The notes under the pieces: generated by a model | The model's database searches: none | What the model was told of the DNA's origin: nothing | The model's input: the letters and a program-made list of their open reading frames with translations, nothing else | Position numbers and translations under genes: made by a program | Part shown: piece after piece, positions 1 to 9,708 of the stretch | Position numbering within the stretch: the first letter of the stretch is position 1 | Layout of the letters: every line of letters begins with the position of its first letter | Source: Eubacteriaceae bacterium | Lineage (GTDB): Bacteria; Bacillota; Clostridia; Eubacteriales; Eubacteriaceae | DNA: 64,000 nt | Assembly: GCA_016650045.1 (NCBI GenBank) | Contig: JAENWK010000002.1 | Location: 1-64,000, forward strand | Reading direction: 5' to 3'

Positions 1-2
1 AT

Positions 3-137
3 GACTTGGTGGAGGCGGTGCAGATTAAAGATTTGGATTTTGGGCTTGCTGTTCAATGGCATCCAGAATTACTCTGGCGATTGGATACCAATGCTCACAA
101 ATTATTTACTGCCTTAGTTAAAGCAGCAGAAAAATAA
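3..137 (+). CDS. Partial C-terminus of class-I glutamine amidotransferase / gamma-glutamyl-GABA hydrolase-like (peptidase C26) protein
   Basis: Open frame from window start to TAA at 135-137: ...DLVEAVQIKDLDFGLAVQWHPELLWRLDTNAHKLFTALVKAAEK*; the VQWHPE motif is typical of peptidase C26. Confidence 0.7.
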   Translation, partial: DLVEAVQIKDLDFGLAVQWHPELLWRLDTNAHKLFTALVKAAEK

Positions 138-180
138 GTTGGCGTTTCAAGACGTTAATTAGAAATATTAGGGAAAAGGG

Positions 181-209
181 TTGACAAACTCGTATGAATG
201 TATTATCAT
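181..209 (+). promoter_or_regulatory. Sigma-A type promoter upstream of arsA
   Basis: TTGACA (181-186), 17-nt spacer, TATCAT (204-209). Confidence 0.6.
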
Positions 210-276
210 ATGAATAGTAAGATATATGAATAGTGAGTAATGTGAGTTGTGGTTCATATGAGAAAGAAGGCAAATT

Positions 277-1992
277 ATGTATAAAAATTTTTCACCGGAC
301 AATGTCAAATTAACCAAATATTTATTTTACACAGGAAAAGGCGGTGTTGGTAAAACATCGGTTGCTTGCGCAACTGCAGTCAGTCTTGCGGATAAAGGAA
401 AAAAAGTATTTTTGGTAAGCACTGACCCTGCATCAAACCTTCAGGATGTCTTTGAAACCGAATTAACAGGACAAGGGGTTCCGATTAAAGGCGTACCGAA
501 CCTGATAGTAGCCAATCTTGATCCCATTGAGGCAGCAGCGGAATATATGGAGTCTGTTGTTGGCCCCTATCGCGGAAAACTTCCGGAGTCGGCTATTGCC
601 AGTATGGAAGAGCAGCTTTCAGGATCCTGTACGGTTGAGATCGCTGCTTTTAATGAATTCTCCCGGTTTATAACAGATGAAACCATGAGCAAAGAATATG
701 ATTATATTATTTTTGATACTGCTCCCACAGGTCATACCTTGAGAATGCTGCAATTACCATCAGCCTGGGATAGTTTCATTGATGAAAGCACCCATGGTGC
801 ATCCTGCCTGGGCCAGTTATCTGGTTTAACCGCACAAAAGGAAATGTATGAAAAAGCCGTAAGAAATTTATCTGACGAAAATATGACCACACTCATTTTG
901 ATTTCCCGACCTGAGACATCTCCATTAGAAGAAGCCGCCAGAGCCTCTCAGGAATTAAAAGAAATAGGGGTTGAAAACCAAATTCTTATTATCAATGGAG
1001 CGCTTGAAAACTTTGATAAAACCGATGCAGTGGCTACCGCTTTTTATGCAAAACAAAAAAGTGCAGTTGTAAACATCCCTAACAGCATTAAGACCATGGA
1101 CATTTACACGCTTCCACTGCGAGCATATAATGTTTCAGGGATCACTAATATTCGCCGATTATTCACGGAAGATGATGTCATTGAAATAGAAAAAATTAAT
1201 GAGCTAAAAAATTTACCGGGTTTGAAAAAATTGGTGGAAGACTTAGATAAAACCAATAAGAAAGTTATTTTTACCATGGGTAAAGGAGGCGTTGGTAAAA
1301 CAACCATTGCTGCAGCCATTGCCCTAGGTCTTTCAAAACTTGGTAAAAAGGTTTATCTCACCACCACAGATCCAGCAGGCCATATGAGTGCCGCCACCAT
1401 GGGTGGGGAAAACATTACCGTCAGCAATATTGACGAAGAAGAAGAACTTCAAAAATACCGGTCAGAAGTTATTGGAAAAGCTCTAGCCAACAACATGAGC
1501 AAGGAAGATATTGATTATATTGAAGAAGATCTGCGTTCACCCTGTACCCAGGAAATTGCAGTATTCAGAGCCTTTGCAGAGGCTGTTGAAAAAGCGGAGG
1601 ATGGCGTGGTTGTTATTGATACCGCACCTACCGGACACACCTTATTGCTTTTGAATTCTACCGAAAGCTACCATAAAGAAATGGAACGCTCTAACGCAGA
1701 TATTCCAGAATCAGTGCTGAAGCTGTTACCGCGTCTGAGAAATCAGGATGAAACCGAGGTTGTCATAGTAGCACTGCCTGAGTCAACACCCGTATATGAA
1801 GCCCTGAGATTGGAAGAAGATTTAAAACGAGCCGGCATTAATAATAAATGGTGGGTCATGAATGCCAGTCTTTTAGCAACAGATACCAAAGATGCCTTTT
1901 TAAGAGCACGTGCAAACAATGAAGAGAAATGGATTAATAAAATAGCGGAAAATACCAAGGGAAATTATGTCGTAATTCCCTGGGAAAAATAA
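277..1992 (+). CDS. arsA: Arsenical pump-driving ATPase ArsA (tandem A1/A2)
   Basis: 571 aa with two GKGGVGKT P-loops and two DTAPTGHT signatures. Confidence 0.93.
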   Translation: MYKNFSPDNVKLTKYLFYTGKGGVGKTSVACATAVSLADKGKKVFLVSTDPASNLQDVFETELTGQGVPIKGVPNLIVANLDPIEAAAEYMESVVGPYRGKLPESAIASMEEQLSGSCTVEIAAFNEFSRFITDETMSKEYDYIIFDTAPTGHTLRMLQLPSAWDSFIDESTHGASCLGQLSGLTAQKEMYEKAVRNLSDENMTTLILISRPETSPLEEAARASQELKEIGVENQILIINGALENFDKTDAVATAFYAKQKSAVVNIPNSIKTMDIYTLPLRAYNVSGITNIRRLFTEDDVIEIEKINELKNLPGLKKLVEDLDKTNKKVIFTMGKGGVGKTTIAAAIALGLSKLGKKVYLTTTDPAGHMSAATMGGENITVSNIDEEEELQKYRSEVIGKALANNMSKEDIDYIEEDLRSPCTQEIAVFRAFAEAVEKAEDGVVVIDTAPTGHTLLLLNSTESYHKEMERSNADIPESVLKLLPRLRNQDETEVVIVALPESTPVYEALRLEEDLKRAGINNKWWVMNASLLATDTKDAFLRARANNEEKWINKIAENTKGNYVVIPWEK

Positions 1993-2059
1993 ATTTAGCA
2001 GAATTGATTTTACAGAGAAAAATTAAAAATATGGCAATTGCCAAACAGGAGGAAATAAA

Positions 2060-2338
2060 ATGATTATTACAGATGAAGCTAAGGTATTATTAACAGAAAT
2101 GATGAAAACAAATGGGTATGATTCACTTCAGGCATCACTTCAAAGTGGGTGCTGTGGAGAGTCACTGTATTTTTCCTTTACAAAATTAAAGGAAGAAGAT
2201 AAACCAGTTTATATCAACGGAGTTGCAGTGTTAATGAAGGGTGAAGTTGAGGCTAAAACAGAAACCGTGACACTGAAAAAAAATGATGATGGTGAATTGG
2301 TTGTAGAGGATAGCGCTCAAGCATCAGGTTGTTGTTAA
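2060..2338 (+). CDS. HesB-like small protein (Cys form of the HesB-related selenoprotein family)
   Basis: 92 aa, SGCCGESLYF and C-terminal GCC; lies between arsA and arsD. Confidence 0.6.
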   Translation: MIITDEAKVLLTEMMKTNGYDSLQASLQSGCCGESLYFSFTKLKEEDKPVYINGVAVLMKGEVEAKTETVTLKKNDDGELVVEDSAQASGCC

Positions 2339-2403
2339 TTTTAAGGTTGTGTAAAATAGATATTTAAAACTAAACAAAAGGTTAACCTAAAAAGGAGAAT
2401 ATA

Positions 2404-2760
2404 ATGAATAAAATAGAAATTTACGATCCGGCAATGTGCTGTTCATCAGGTGTTTGCGGACCTGGTGTGGATCCAGAGTTATTAAGGGTGGCCGCAATGA
2501 TCAACGTCTTGGCTGGCGAAGGAAAAAAAATTATGAGATACGGTTTGTCCGAAAATCCCATGGCCTTTGTGGTCAATAAAGCAGTGAACGATGTCATTCT
2601 CAATGACGGCATTGAAGCACTCCCCATAACAGTAGTGGATGGCGAAATCAAAAAAAAAGGAGCCTATCCTTCAAATACTGAACTAGCGACATGGTCAGGA
2701 ATGACAGATGACGAACTGGAAAATTTGATTGCTAAAGCTCAAAAGACGGTTGCTCAATAA
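2404..2760 (+). CDS. arsD: Arsenite metallochaperone/repressor ArsD
   Basis: MNKIEIYDPAMCCSSGVCG N-terminus, typical of ArsD. Confidence 0.92.
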   Translation: MNKIEIYDPAMCCSSGVCGPGVDPELLRVAAMINVLAGEGKKIMRYGLSENPMAFVVNKAVNDVILNDGIEALPITVVDGEIKKKGAYPSNTELATWSGMTDDELENLIAKAQKTVAQ

Positions 2761-2833
2761 TTTTATATCGTTGATTTTGACTCGTGCGAATCATAAATTG
2801 AAACAGGTCGGTGCAACAAAAAATAAATATAAC

Positions 2834-2862
2834 TTGACAACAGAAGATATTTAGATTATCTT
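2834..2862 (+). promoter_or_regulatory. Sigma-A type promoter upstream of arsR
   Basis: TTGACA (2834-2839), 17-nt spacer, TATCTT (2857-2862). Confidence 0.5.
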
Positions 2863-2932
2863 ATGATTGCAGAGTAATATGAGTTTACAATCATTTGAAA
2901 ATGTTGGGAATTAGATTTCATAAGGGAATTAT

Positions 2933-2974
2933 AGGCTGTTAAGTGGTTGACATTATGTAGCCATTTAACAGCCT
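2933..2974 (+). other. 14-bp stem hairpin in the arsR leader (AGGCTGTTAAGTGG...CCATTTAACAGCCT) followed by a short T run
   Basis: Inverted repeat with one G-U pair; TTTT follows. Confidence 0.55.
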
Positions 2975-3012
2975 TTTGCCTTAAATAGTTAAAAAAAAGA
3001 GGGAAGTGTAAC

Positions 3013-3375
3013 ATGAAAGTCGTCGAAATAATTAAGATTTTATCAGACACGAATCGTTTGAGGATTCTTAATCTTCTTTATGAACGGGAACTGTGTGTGT
3101 GTGAGCTAGAATATTTATTAGGGATTTCCCAGTCTAACTTGTCAAAACACTTACGCCTGATGAGTAATGCAGGTTTTTTGGAAGGACGGCGGGAAAATAA
3201 GTTTGCTTATTATCGAATTCAAGATGAAGTATTGGATGATCATCCATTTTTAAAAACGATCTTTGAAAATGAATTGAAAAAAGAGGGCTTTTTAATGGAT
3301 GAATTAAATAAGCTTAACACTTACCAGGACAGTGACTTAACATGCCAAAATATCACTGCACTCATTAGCAGCTGA
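3013..3375 (+). CDS. arsR: ArsR-family transcriptional regulator
   Basis: ELCVCELEYLLGISQSNLSKHLRLM winged helix with ELCVCE metal-binding motif. Confidence 0.92.
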   Translation: MKVVEIIKILSDTNRLRILNLLYERELCVCELEYLLGISQSNLSKHLRLMSNAGFLEGRRENKFAYYRIQDEVLDDHPFLKTIFENELKKEGFLMDELNKLNTYQDSDLTCQNITALISS

Positions 3376-3390
3376 AACTAAGGAGATGCC

Positions 3391-4407
3391 ATGGAATTAA
3401 AACGAATTTATATAGAACTCACCAATCGGTGCAATTTAAATTGTGAGATGTGTTTTAGACATACCTGGGATACCATTGAATGTGATATGGATTTAGAATT
3501 ACTGAAATCCATTCGAGAGCAGATAAAAGAGTTTCCAACGCTTAAAGATGTATTTTTTGGTGGTATTGGAGAGCCAACAATCTATCCGCATTTTAAGGAT
3601 GCTGTAAACTTATTTGAAGATTATCGACTTTATCTGACCAGTAATGGTATTATGAATAAAGAAACTGCTCAGTTGCTGTGCGAAAAATTTCAGGAGGTCT
3701 ATTTTTCAGCAGATCAGTATCATGAAGATACCCAGGGCGTAAGAGATCAACTCATAAAAACCTTTGAACATTTTTCAAATTATCATAAGAAAACCAGATC
3801 TTCAACACCTCAAACAGCGGTTGCCTATGTGCTTACCAAAAGTAACTCGGAAGCCTTGTTTGATTTACTTAAGATGATGCGGCATTATGGCTTTCATCGT
3901 CTCTCCCTTTCGCATCTTATACCTATAGTAGAAAAGGATAAGGATGATATATTCTACACCCGTTATGACAATCCAGAAGGTAAAGCATTTTTAGAACGGA
4001 TTTTCACCTACCGTGATATTAAAATCAATATTCCTGATATGGAGTTAAAAACTGAACGTCGTTGCACATTCATTGATAAAGGGTATATTTATGTTGATGC
4101 CGCCGGAGATGTCATGTCTTGTTATCGGATGGCTAACACCTATGATGAGTATGTTTTTGGTTCAAAAAAAAGAGTTCTAAAACATTCCTTTGGGAATCTA
4201 AAAGAAAAAACACTGAAAGAAATCATTGAGGGTCATGAATATCAAAATTTTTGGAATGCTGTTTATAACAATCAGTACCCATCGTGTATCGATTGCGATT
4301 TAAGAGATGGTTGCAGCCTGGTAGAAGATACACAATACGATTGTTATTTTAATACACCATCCTGCGCGGATTGTTTGTGGACTAGAAATTTTATCCGTTG
4401 TCCATAA
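3391..4407 (+). CDS. Radical SAM/SPASM protein, resembles tungsten-cofactor oxidoreductase maturase type
   Basis: NRCNLNCEMCFRHTW CxxxCxxC motif; C-terminal SPASM-like cysteines CIDCDLRDGC...DCYFNTPSCADCLWTRNFIRCP. Confidence 0.75.
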   Translation: MELKRIYIELTNRCNLNCEMCFRHTWDTIECDMDLELLKSIREQIKEFPTLKDVFFGGIGEPTIYPHFKDAVNLFEDYRLYLTSNGIMNKETAQLLCEKFQEVYFSADQYHEDTQGVRDQLIKTFEHFSNYHKKTRSSTPQTAVAYVLTKSNSEALFDLLKMMRHYGFHRLSLSHLIPIVEKDKDDIFYTRYDNPEGKAFLERIFTYRDIKINIPDMELKTERRCTFIDKGYIYVDAAGDVMSCYRMANTYDEYVFGSKKRVLKHSFGNLKEKTLKEIIEGHEYQNFWNAVYNNQYPSCIDCDLRDGCSLVEDTQYDCYFNTPSCADCLWTRNFIRCP

Positions 4408-4475
4408 GGTCTTAGATTATTATGGGTTGCTATTATATATAGTAAAGACAAATTAAATTAAATGGAGGTATTCAA

Positions 4476-5090
4476 ATGAATCAAAACAAAATGGTGCTGG
4501 TCGGAGTTGATTTGCTGGAACGTGCTTATGGAAAATGGTGGCTCATGCTGCTGGATGGACTTTGTCTGATCGCTTTGTGTGCTGGGACTTTTATCTTTGG
4601 AAGCATAACACCCATCATTTTTGTATATGTTTTTGGAATATATCGAGGGATCATGGGTGTAATTTACATCATTACAGCAATAATGGTTAGGGTTAAATAT
4701 AAGTCAAATATGGGATTGAGTTTAGGACATGGAGTTTTTGACCTGGTTATTTGCGCCATATTCTTGTTGATACCAGAGTTTGTTGCATCCTTTATTATTA
4801 TTATCATTGGCATATGGGCCATTATTACAGGTATTTTTTTACTGATTATTTCTGGCGGATCAAGTAGCCTGGGCAGAAGCATCCAAATTGTCTTCGGGAT
4901 CGGCTTAATCGCCTTTGGAATCTATTCTTTTTTTAATCCATTGGGTCTGGCAACCTTCTTCATCTGGATTATTGGTATTATTTTGGGAATATTTGGAATT
5001 TTCCTGTTGCTCCAATCCTTGAGAATGCGGAAGATTTATACTAAAATTAAACATGAAAATAAAGGGTATGATGACTATCATATTGAATAA
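4476..5090 (+). CDS. DUF308/HdeD-like membrane protein
   Basis: 204 aa, multiple TM helices, GIYRGIMGVIYIITAI and GIWAIITGIFLLI repeats. Confidence 0.7.
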   Translation: MNQNKMVLVGVDLLERAYGKWWLMLLDGLCLIALCAGTFIFGSITPIIFVYVFGIYRGIMGVIYIITAIMVRVKYKSNMGLSLGHGVFDLVICAIFLLIPEFVASFIIIIIGIWAIITGIFLLIISGGSSSLGRSIQIVFGIGLIAFGIYSFFNPLGLATFFIWIIGIILGIFGIFLLLQSLRMRKIYTKIKHENKGYDDYHIE

Positions 5091-5115
5091 GAAAAAAATA
5101 ATCGAATAAAAGACG

Positions 5116-5150
5116 AAAAAGAGTAAGTATGATAAATATTTACTCTTTTT
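5116..5150 (+). terminator. Rho-independent terminator
   Basis: AAAAAGAGTAA...TTACTCTTTTT. Confidence 0.7.
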
Positions 5151-5197
5151 ATTACTTGTAAATTATGTTAAGATCAATATAAAAGAGATAGGAGAGA

Positions 5198-5557
5198 ATG
5201 ATGAGGAAAAAAAAGCTGCCAGATCACGTTAAAGGTTTCACTCTTATGGAAGTGATTGTGGTTATCGCCATTTTAGGGGCACTGACGGCTTTGGCCTTGC
5301 CAAAGTTCACCGGGGTTTTGGCCAATTCCCAATTAAAAACAGACCAGGCAAACGTTAGTATTGTCCAAAGTGCGGTGGAATTGTATCGTGCGGAAAACGA
5401 AGATAAATTGCCAACAGTTGCTACATTTGATGCCCTGGTCACGGCGCTTAATAACGCAGGCTATTTAAAAAATGAAACCATATCATCAGCATCCGGTGGA
5501 ACTTTCGCTTATAATTCGACGAGTGGTATTGTTTCATTTACACCCAAGACAAGTTAG
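5198..5557 (+). CDS. Type IV pilin-like prepilin
   Basis: KGFTLMEVIVVIAILGALTALALPKF prepilin N-terminus. Confidence 0.88.
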   Translation: MMRKKKLPDHVKGFTLMEVIVVIAILGALTALALPKFTGVLANSQLKTDQANVSIVQSAVELYRAENEDKLPTVATFDALVTALNNAGYLKNETISSASGGTFAYNSTSGIVSFTPKTS

Positions 5558-5560
5558 TGA

Positions 5561-6055
5561 ATGCATTTAATGAATTTATTTTTAATGAAAACGTTTAAAA
5601 ATAGATCTGTGTCATACCAGAGAGGATTTACGCTGGTAGAACTTATGATAACCTTGTCTATTCTGTCATTACTGACTGTTTCCGTCGCTACCATCGGGCT
5701 GGGCAATTCCCAAAAGGTCACCCAGGCAGCCTTTAATGCTGAGTGTGAAACAATCCTGTACACATTGCTTGAGCATAAAAATGAGGCGATTATGGATGGA
5801 CGTCGCCGTCAAATTCGTTTTTTTGAAAATGGAATGCTTGTTAACTGGACAAATGAAGAAGGGTTTCAATCAGATCCAGTCTCACTTAAAACATGCTCTC
5901 TTTCAACTTCCTATGTCCAGACAAATCCATTGCAATTAAAAAGTGTTGGTACGGTTTCCATGGGGGGAACTGTGAAACTTACCAGCCATACCGGTTCAGT
6001 TCGCATAATAACAATTCAATTGGCGAGTGGAAGGATTTATCTGGATGAACCTTAA
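5561..6055 (+). CDS. Minor prepilin (GspH/FimT-like)
   Basis: RGFTLVELMITLSILSLL prepilin motif. Confidence 0.82.
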   Translation: MHLMNLFLMKTFKNRSVSYQRGFTLVELMITLSILSLLTVSVATIGLGNSQKVTQAAFNAECETILYTLLEHKNEAIMDGRRRQIRFFENGMLVNWTNEEGFQSDPVSLKTCSLSTSYVQTNPLQLKSVGTVSMGGTVKLTSHTGSVRIITIQLASGRIYLDEP

Positions 6056-6419
6056 GAATGAAAATGGATATACCCTGGTAGAAGTCATTATTGCCATTGC
6101 GATTTGCGGATTTGGACTTGCAACCATTCTGGGTCTCTACGGCATGGGCTTTGAAACAGCCATGGTTTCAAAAAATATCATGGATCAATCATTGGAAATT
6201 AACAGCATCACTGATGAAATTTCAGGAACTTTAGGTGATAAAAGCCTGTTAACATTATCGGAAAAAGTAAACCGGGTATTGGCAAAATTCCCGGACTATA
6301 CTTTAAAAGAAATTTTGAAAATGGATGCATCAACCCTATATACCATTGAAATTTCTCAACATGGGCTTCAAGGCAAAGAGAAATCATTTTTCATTAAAGT
6401 CTATTGGAGGAACCCTTGA
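6045..6419 (+). CDS. Minor prepilin (PilV-like)
   Basis: NGYTLVEVIIAIAICGFGL; start chosen at ATG 6045 overlapping the upstream stop. Confidence 0.8.
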   Translation: MNLKNENGYTLVEVIIAIAICGFGLATILGLYGMGFETAMVSKNIMDQSLEINSITDEISGTLGDKSLLTLSEKVNRVLAKFPDYTLKEILKMDASTLYTIEISQHGLQGKEKSFFIKVYWRNP

Positions 6420-6925
6420 TTAAGTATGCCCTGAAAAATAAAAGCATGGGATTTTCTCTCATTGAGGTAATAACCAGCCTTGCAGTGATTTCCCTGGTTT
6501 TTATCATGCTTTTATCCGGGTTGTTTTTTGCAAATACTGCGAATAAAAAAGCCCACAGTAATCAAAAGATTTATCGCGATGAGCGATATCTTAATCTTTA
6601 TATTCAAAAACAAGTGTTGGAATCTGAAAAGATAATTTTTAATGCTGAGACAGGAATTGTTTATCTTCGAGATTTGGAAACCCCAGACCTTTATTATAAT
6701 TATTATACAAACAGCAATGGTCTGGTTTATCGTATAAAAGTAAAGAAAGCCACGTTAATGGATATTGGCGGTGGAAAAAGCCAGTTTGCTGACAGTATCC
6801 AGGATTTTTCTCTTTCATTGACACCGGATAACGCCGTTGTTCTTCGTTATACCTTATCCTATGCCGGGGAAACCATCCAAAGAGAAACAATCATTCAACA
6901 GGGAAAGACGGTGGAGGAACGTTGA
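6404..6925 (+). CDS. Minor prepilin (PilW-like); true start probably a few codons downstream
   Basis: MGFSLIEVITSLAVISLVFIML. Confidence 0.8.
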   Translation: MEEPLIKYALKNKSMGFSLIEVITSLAVISLVFIMLLSGLFFANTANKKAHSNQKIYRDERYLNLYIQKQVLESEKIIFNAETGIVYLRDLETPDLYYNYYTNSNGLVYRIKVKKATLMDIGGGKSQFADSIQDFSLSLTPDNAVVLRYTLSYAGETIQRETIIQQGKTVEER

Positions 6926-7347
6926 AAAAGTTAATGAATAATCAGAAAGGGTTTGTGCTGCCTTTGGTTCTGGTATGCCTGGCCTTACTGACCAGTGGGG
7001 CAAGCATTTTTCTTGCTCGGGAAAGTGCAGAGCTTAAAGCCAATGGGATGAATCGTGACTATGAGCTTTGCATCTTCACGGCTAAAAACGCCATGGCTGT
7101 GGCGCAGGCATCGCTGGGAGAAGATCCTAACTACACCGGAACTGAAGGATGGCCAGAAGACGAAAATGGCGGCACTTACACCATTAAGATCACAAAAATT
7201 TCTGAAACTCTCCGCTATTTAGATATTGAAAGTCAATATAAAACCTTCACAAAGAAATTCACCGGAGAACTGGAAATCATCCCAGACAACAGCGGACTCA
7301 ATAAACCGGAAATAAGATTAGTGAAATGGATAATGGTGGGGCCATAG
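6922..7347 (+). CDS. PilX-like pilus assembly protein
   Basis: NQKGFVLPLVLVCLALLTSGASIF N-terminus in the pilin cluster. Confidence 0.65.
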   Translation: MKKLMNNQKGFVLPLVLVCLALLTSGASIFLARESAELKANGMNRDYELCIFTAKNAMAVAQASLGEDPNYTGTEGWPEDENGGTYTIKITKISETLRYLDIESQYKTFTKKFTGELEIIPDNSGLNKPEIRLVKWIMVGP

Positions 7348-8300
7348 TGAAAAGACAAAAACGATTATGGGTGGTGGACCTGGGAGAGGCTATTACAAAA
7401 ATAGCTCTCGGCGTTTCAGATAAAAACGGGGTTGTACTTGTTGAAAATTATTGGATAGAGAAAACGCCACGGGACGTGTTCAGAGAAGGATCCCCTGAAA
7501 AAAAATTGGATCTTATCGTCTTTCTAAGGGATCTGTTCAGAAACCATCATCATTGGGATGCGCTCAAGCTAGTGTTAAACCATCGGGAAATGATTCTGGC
7601 ATCATTTACCTTTCCGATGATGGCAGCTGAAGAGGTTCTTGAAGCCATTCATTGGAAGATGCAGGTTATAATTTCAGAGAAATTCGAGGATTGGCGGCTG
7701 GATTTTTTAGCCAGAGAACGAATTGATGTTTTTGAATATTTAGGGATTGATGATAAAAAGCTGGATGTAGTGGGTATTGGGATTCCTAAAAATGTGCTGG
7801 CTGATTATTCCGGGGTTTTTAAAAGAATGAAACACGACCTTAAAATCATTGAGCCACAATTCTATGGGCTGGGAAAATTTTTAATAAACCATGGTGAGAA
7901 AAGCAACCTTATTCTGGATATAGGATACACAGGCACCCGGATTTTGTTTTATGTAAATGGATTTCTAAAAGAAGAACGTCACATCGAAACCGATCAGGCA
8001 AATGATTTGGAAACATTTTTGGCGCCCATTGTTGAAGGGGTTTTGGAAAGCTTTCAGGCGCCTTTATCTCTTGCTCGAGGTTTTGAAAATGAGACAATTT
8101 TCTTATTGGGCGGTGGGAGTCTTATTCCAGGAGTCATCGAATATCTCAGTGAAAAAATAAACAGAGAAATAGCCAGACTTTCAATCTGCGGAAGAGACTC
8201 GGAGATGTTCAAGTTTCAAAAAGAAATATCGGAAGAAGATCTTTGTCTCTTAATGCCTTGTCTCGGTGGCATGATTGGATGGGAAAATAAAAAGGAATGA
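7326..8300 (+). CDS. pilM: Type IV pilus assembly protein PilM-like ATPase
   Basis: Actin-like fold motifs VVDLGEAITKIALG, LILDIGYTGTRILF, IFLLGGGSLIPG; upstream of pilN/pilO-like genes. Confidence 0.82.
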   Translation: MDNGGAIVKRQKRLWVVDLGEAITKIALGVSDKNGVVLVENYWIEKTPRDVFREGSPEKKLDLIVFLRDLFRNHHHWDALKLVLNHREMILASFTFPMMAAEEVLEAIHWKMQVIISEKFEDWRLDFLARERIDVFEYLGIDDKKLDVVGIGIPKNVLADYSGVFKRMKHDLKIIEPQFYGLGKFLINHGEKSNLILDIGYTGTRILFYVNGFLKEERHIETDQANDLETFLAPIVEGVLESFQAPLSLARGFENETIFLLGGGSLIPGVIEYLSEKINREIARLSICGRDSEMFKFQKEISEEDLCLLMPCLGGMIGWENKKE

Positions 8301-8315
8301 TGGTGAGATTAAAAC

Positions 8316-8906
8316 ATGAAGACTGAAATCAATCTCCTGCCGATTCAAATCCATAAGAAAAAAAGAAAAAAGTTTTTAAAAAAGAATCCTTTTTTGAGCA
8401 TCGTTCTGGGAACAATTGTTTTATTCTTAATCGTCTATGGAATTTTGAGTGTCATGAATCAAAACCGATTGGAGGAAATAAAACAGGTGGAAGAAGTAAT
8501 CAAAGATCAAAGCGGTTGTCAAATCCCTTATGAAAATTTAACAGCTCAAAACGAATTATTAGCCTATCGTGAAAAGCTGTTGGAAGTGATGAATTTAAAT
8601 AAAGAAATGCCTTTGAAAGTTCTTGTGGGTGTTCAGGATGCGGTTCCTTCAGGAACGGAAATTGTTGATTACCAGTTCAAGGAAAATGTCTTAATACTGG
8701 CAGGAAACACTCGAAACCAGGAAGAAATTCTGGAGTTCAGAAAAGACTTAATGGTATCAGGCATTTTTGAAAATGTGATCATACAAAATACCATAAAAAA
8801 ACAAATTACTCAAGGTGCCAACAATGATGCTATTGGGAATGCGAAAAAAGAAAATGTCTGGGATTTTATATTTGAGATTGAGTTATTGGGAGTCGAAGCA
8901 TCATGA
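8316..8906 (+). CDS. pilN: PilN-like protein
   Basis: KTEINLLPIQIHKKKRKK N-terminus, single TM, gene order. Confidence 0.78.
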   Translation: MKTEINLLPIQIHKKKRKKFLKKNPFLSIVLGTIVLFLIVYGILSVMNQNRLEEIKQVEEVIKDQSGCQIPYENLTAQNELLAYREKLLEVMNLNKEMPLKVLVGVQDAVPSGTEIVDYQFKENVLILAGNTRNQEEILEFRKDLMVSGIFENVIIQNTIKKQITQGANNDAIGNAKKENVWDFIFEIELLGVEAS

Positions 8907-9577
8907 GCAGAAGAGAATCCAACAGATGGATGAATAATGAAGATAAAACTAAAAATCATGGATTGAAACATACCATTGAAAAAGGACTTATTCTGGGAGC
9001 CTTTGTTGTGATTATATCCGCTCTTTTTTTGGTTCCGAAATATGAAGCATATCAAATAAACAGCGATCTGCTGAAGGAAAAAAACAGAATATCCATAGGA
9101 TATCCCGAGAAAATGGCCGAAGAAAAATATCTTGCTGAAGTCGCAAGTATCCGAGTCAATCTGGAGGAGTGCAACAAAAACATACCGGAAACCATTGATC
9201 CAGCCGGGCTATATGAATCCATTGTAGATATGGCAAAGAAAGCAGATGTTGAATTGGCATCAGTGGCGTTTGAACCCATTAATACCGAAATTGAAGATCG
9301 CATGGGACTCCAAATAAGAACAGATTTTCTGAAAACCGAAAATAAAATGATTGTTGGGCCGGATAAACGCACACTTGCAAACTGCCCAATTGCTGTTGTT
9401 TGCATTGGCGATGAACCTGGCTGTATTCGCTTTATTCAGGCAGTGGAAGATCACCGTCCAATCATTAAAATTATTGAAATGGGAATAAAAGGAGAAGATC
9501 CTAAAATAAAAACCATGACATTGAATTTGGAGAGCTATGGAACCCTCAATCAGGCTACAACAGAAAGTATAAAATAA
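8903..9577 (+). CDS. pilO: PilO-like protein
   Basis: Single N-terminal TM, PETIDPAGLYESIVDMAKKADVELASVAFEP, gene order. Confidence 0.7.
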   Translation: MSRRESNRWMNNEDKTKNHGLKHTIEKGLILGAFVVIISALFLVPKYEAYQINSDLLKEKNRISIGYPEKMAEEKYLAEVASIRVNLEECNKNIPETIDPAGLYESIVDMAKKADVELASVAFEPINTEIEDRMGLQIRTDFLKTENKMIVGPDKRTLANCPIAVVCIGDEPGCIRFIQAVEDHRPIIKIIEMGIKGEDPKIKTMTLNLESYGTLNQATTESIK

Positions 9578-9638
9578 CATTGATGGAAAATATGGTGGAA
9601 TGGTTTTGTGATACCCAGCTGGCAGAAAAAAATGTTGG

Positions 9639-9708
9639 AGCCTGTACGATCTTGCCGCACACGACGATAAACAAATGTCCGCAAAGAGGTTTGCCGACAC
9701 TCAGTACA
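9639..9708. repeat. Intergenic structured element copy (minus orientation relative to the 58.6-kb copy)
   Basis: CCTGTAC...GTACAGG inverted repeat (9641-9647/9702-9708 approx.) with an inner GTCCGCAAA/TTTGCCGAC stem; the complement of 9639-9662 matches 58661-58684 at 22/24 nt. Confidence 0.5.
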
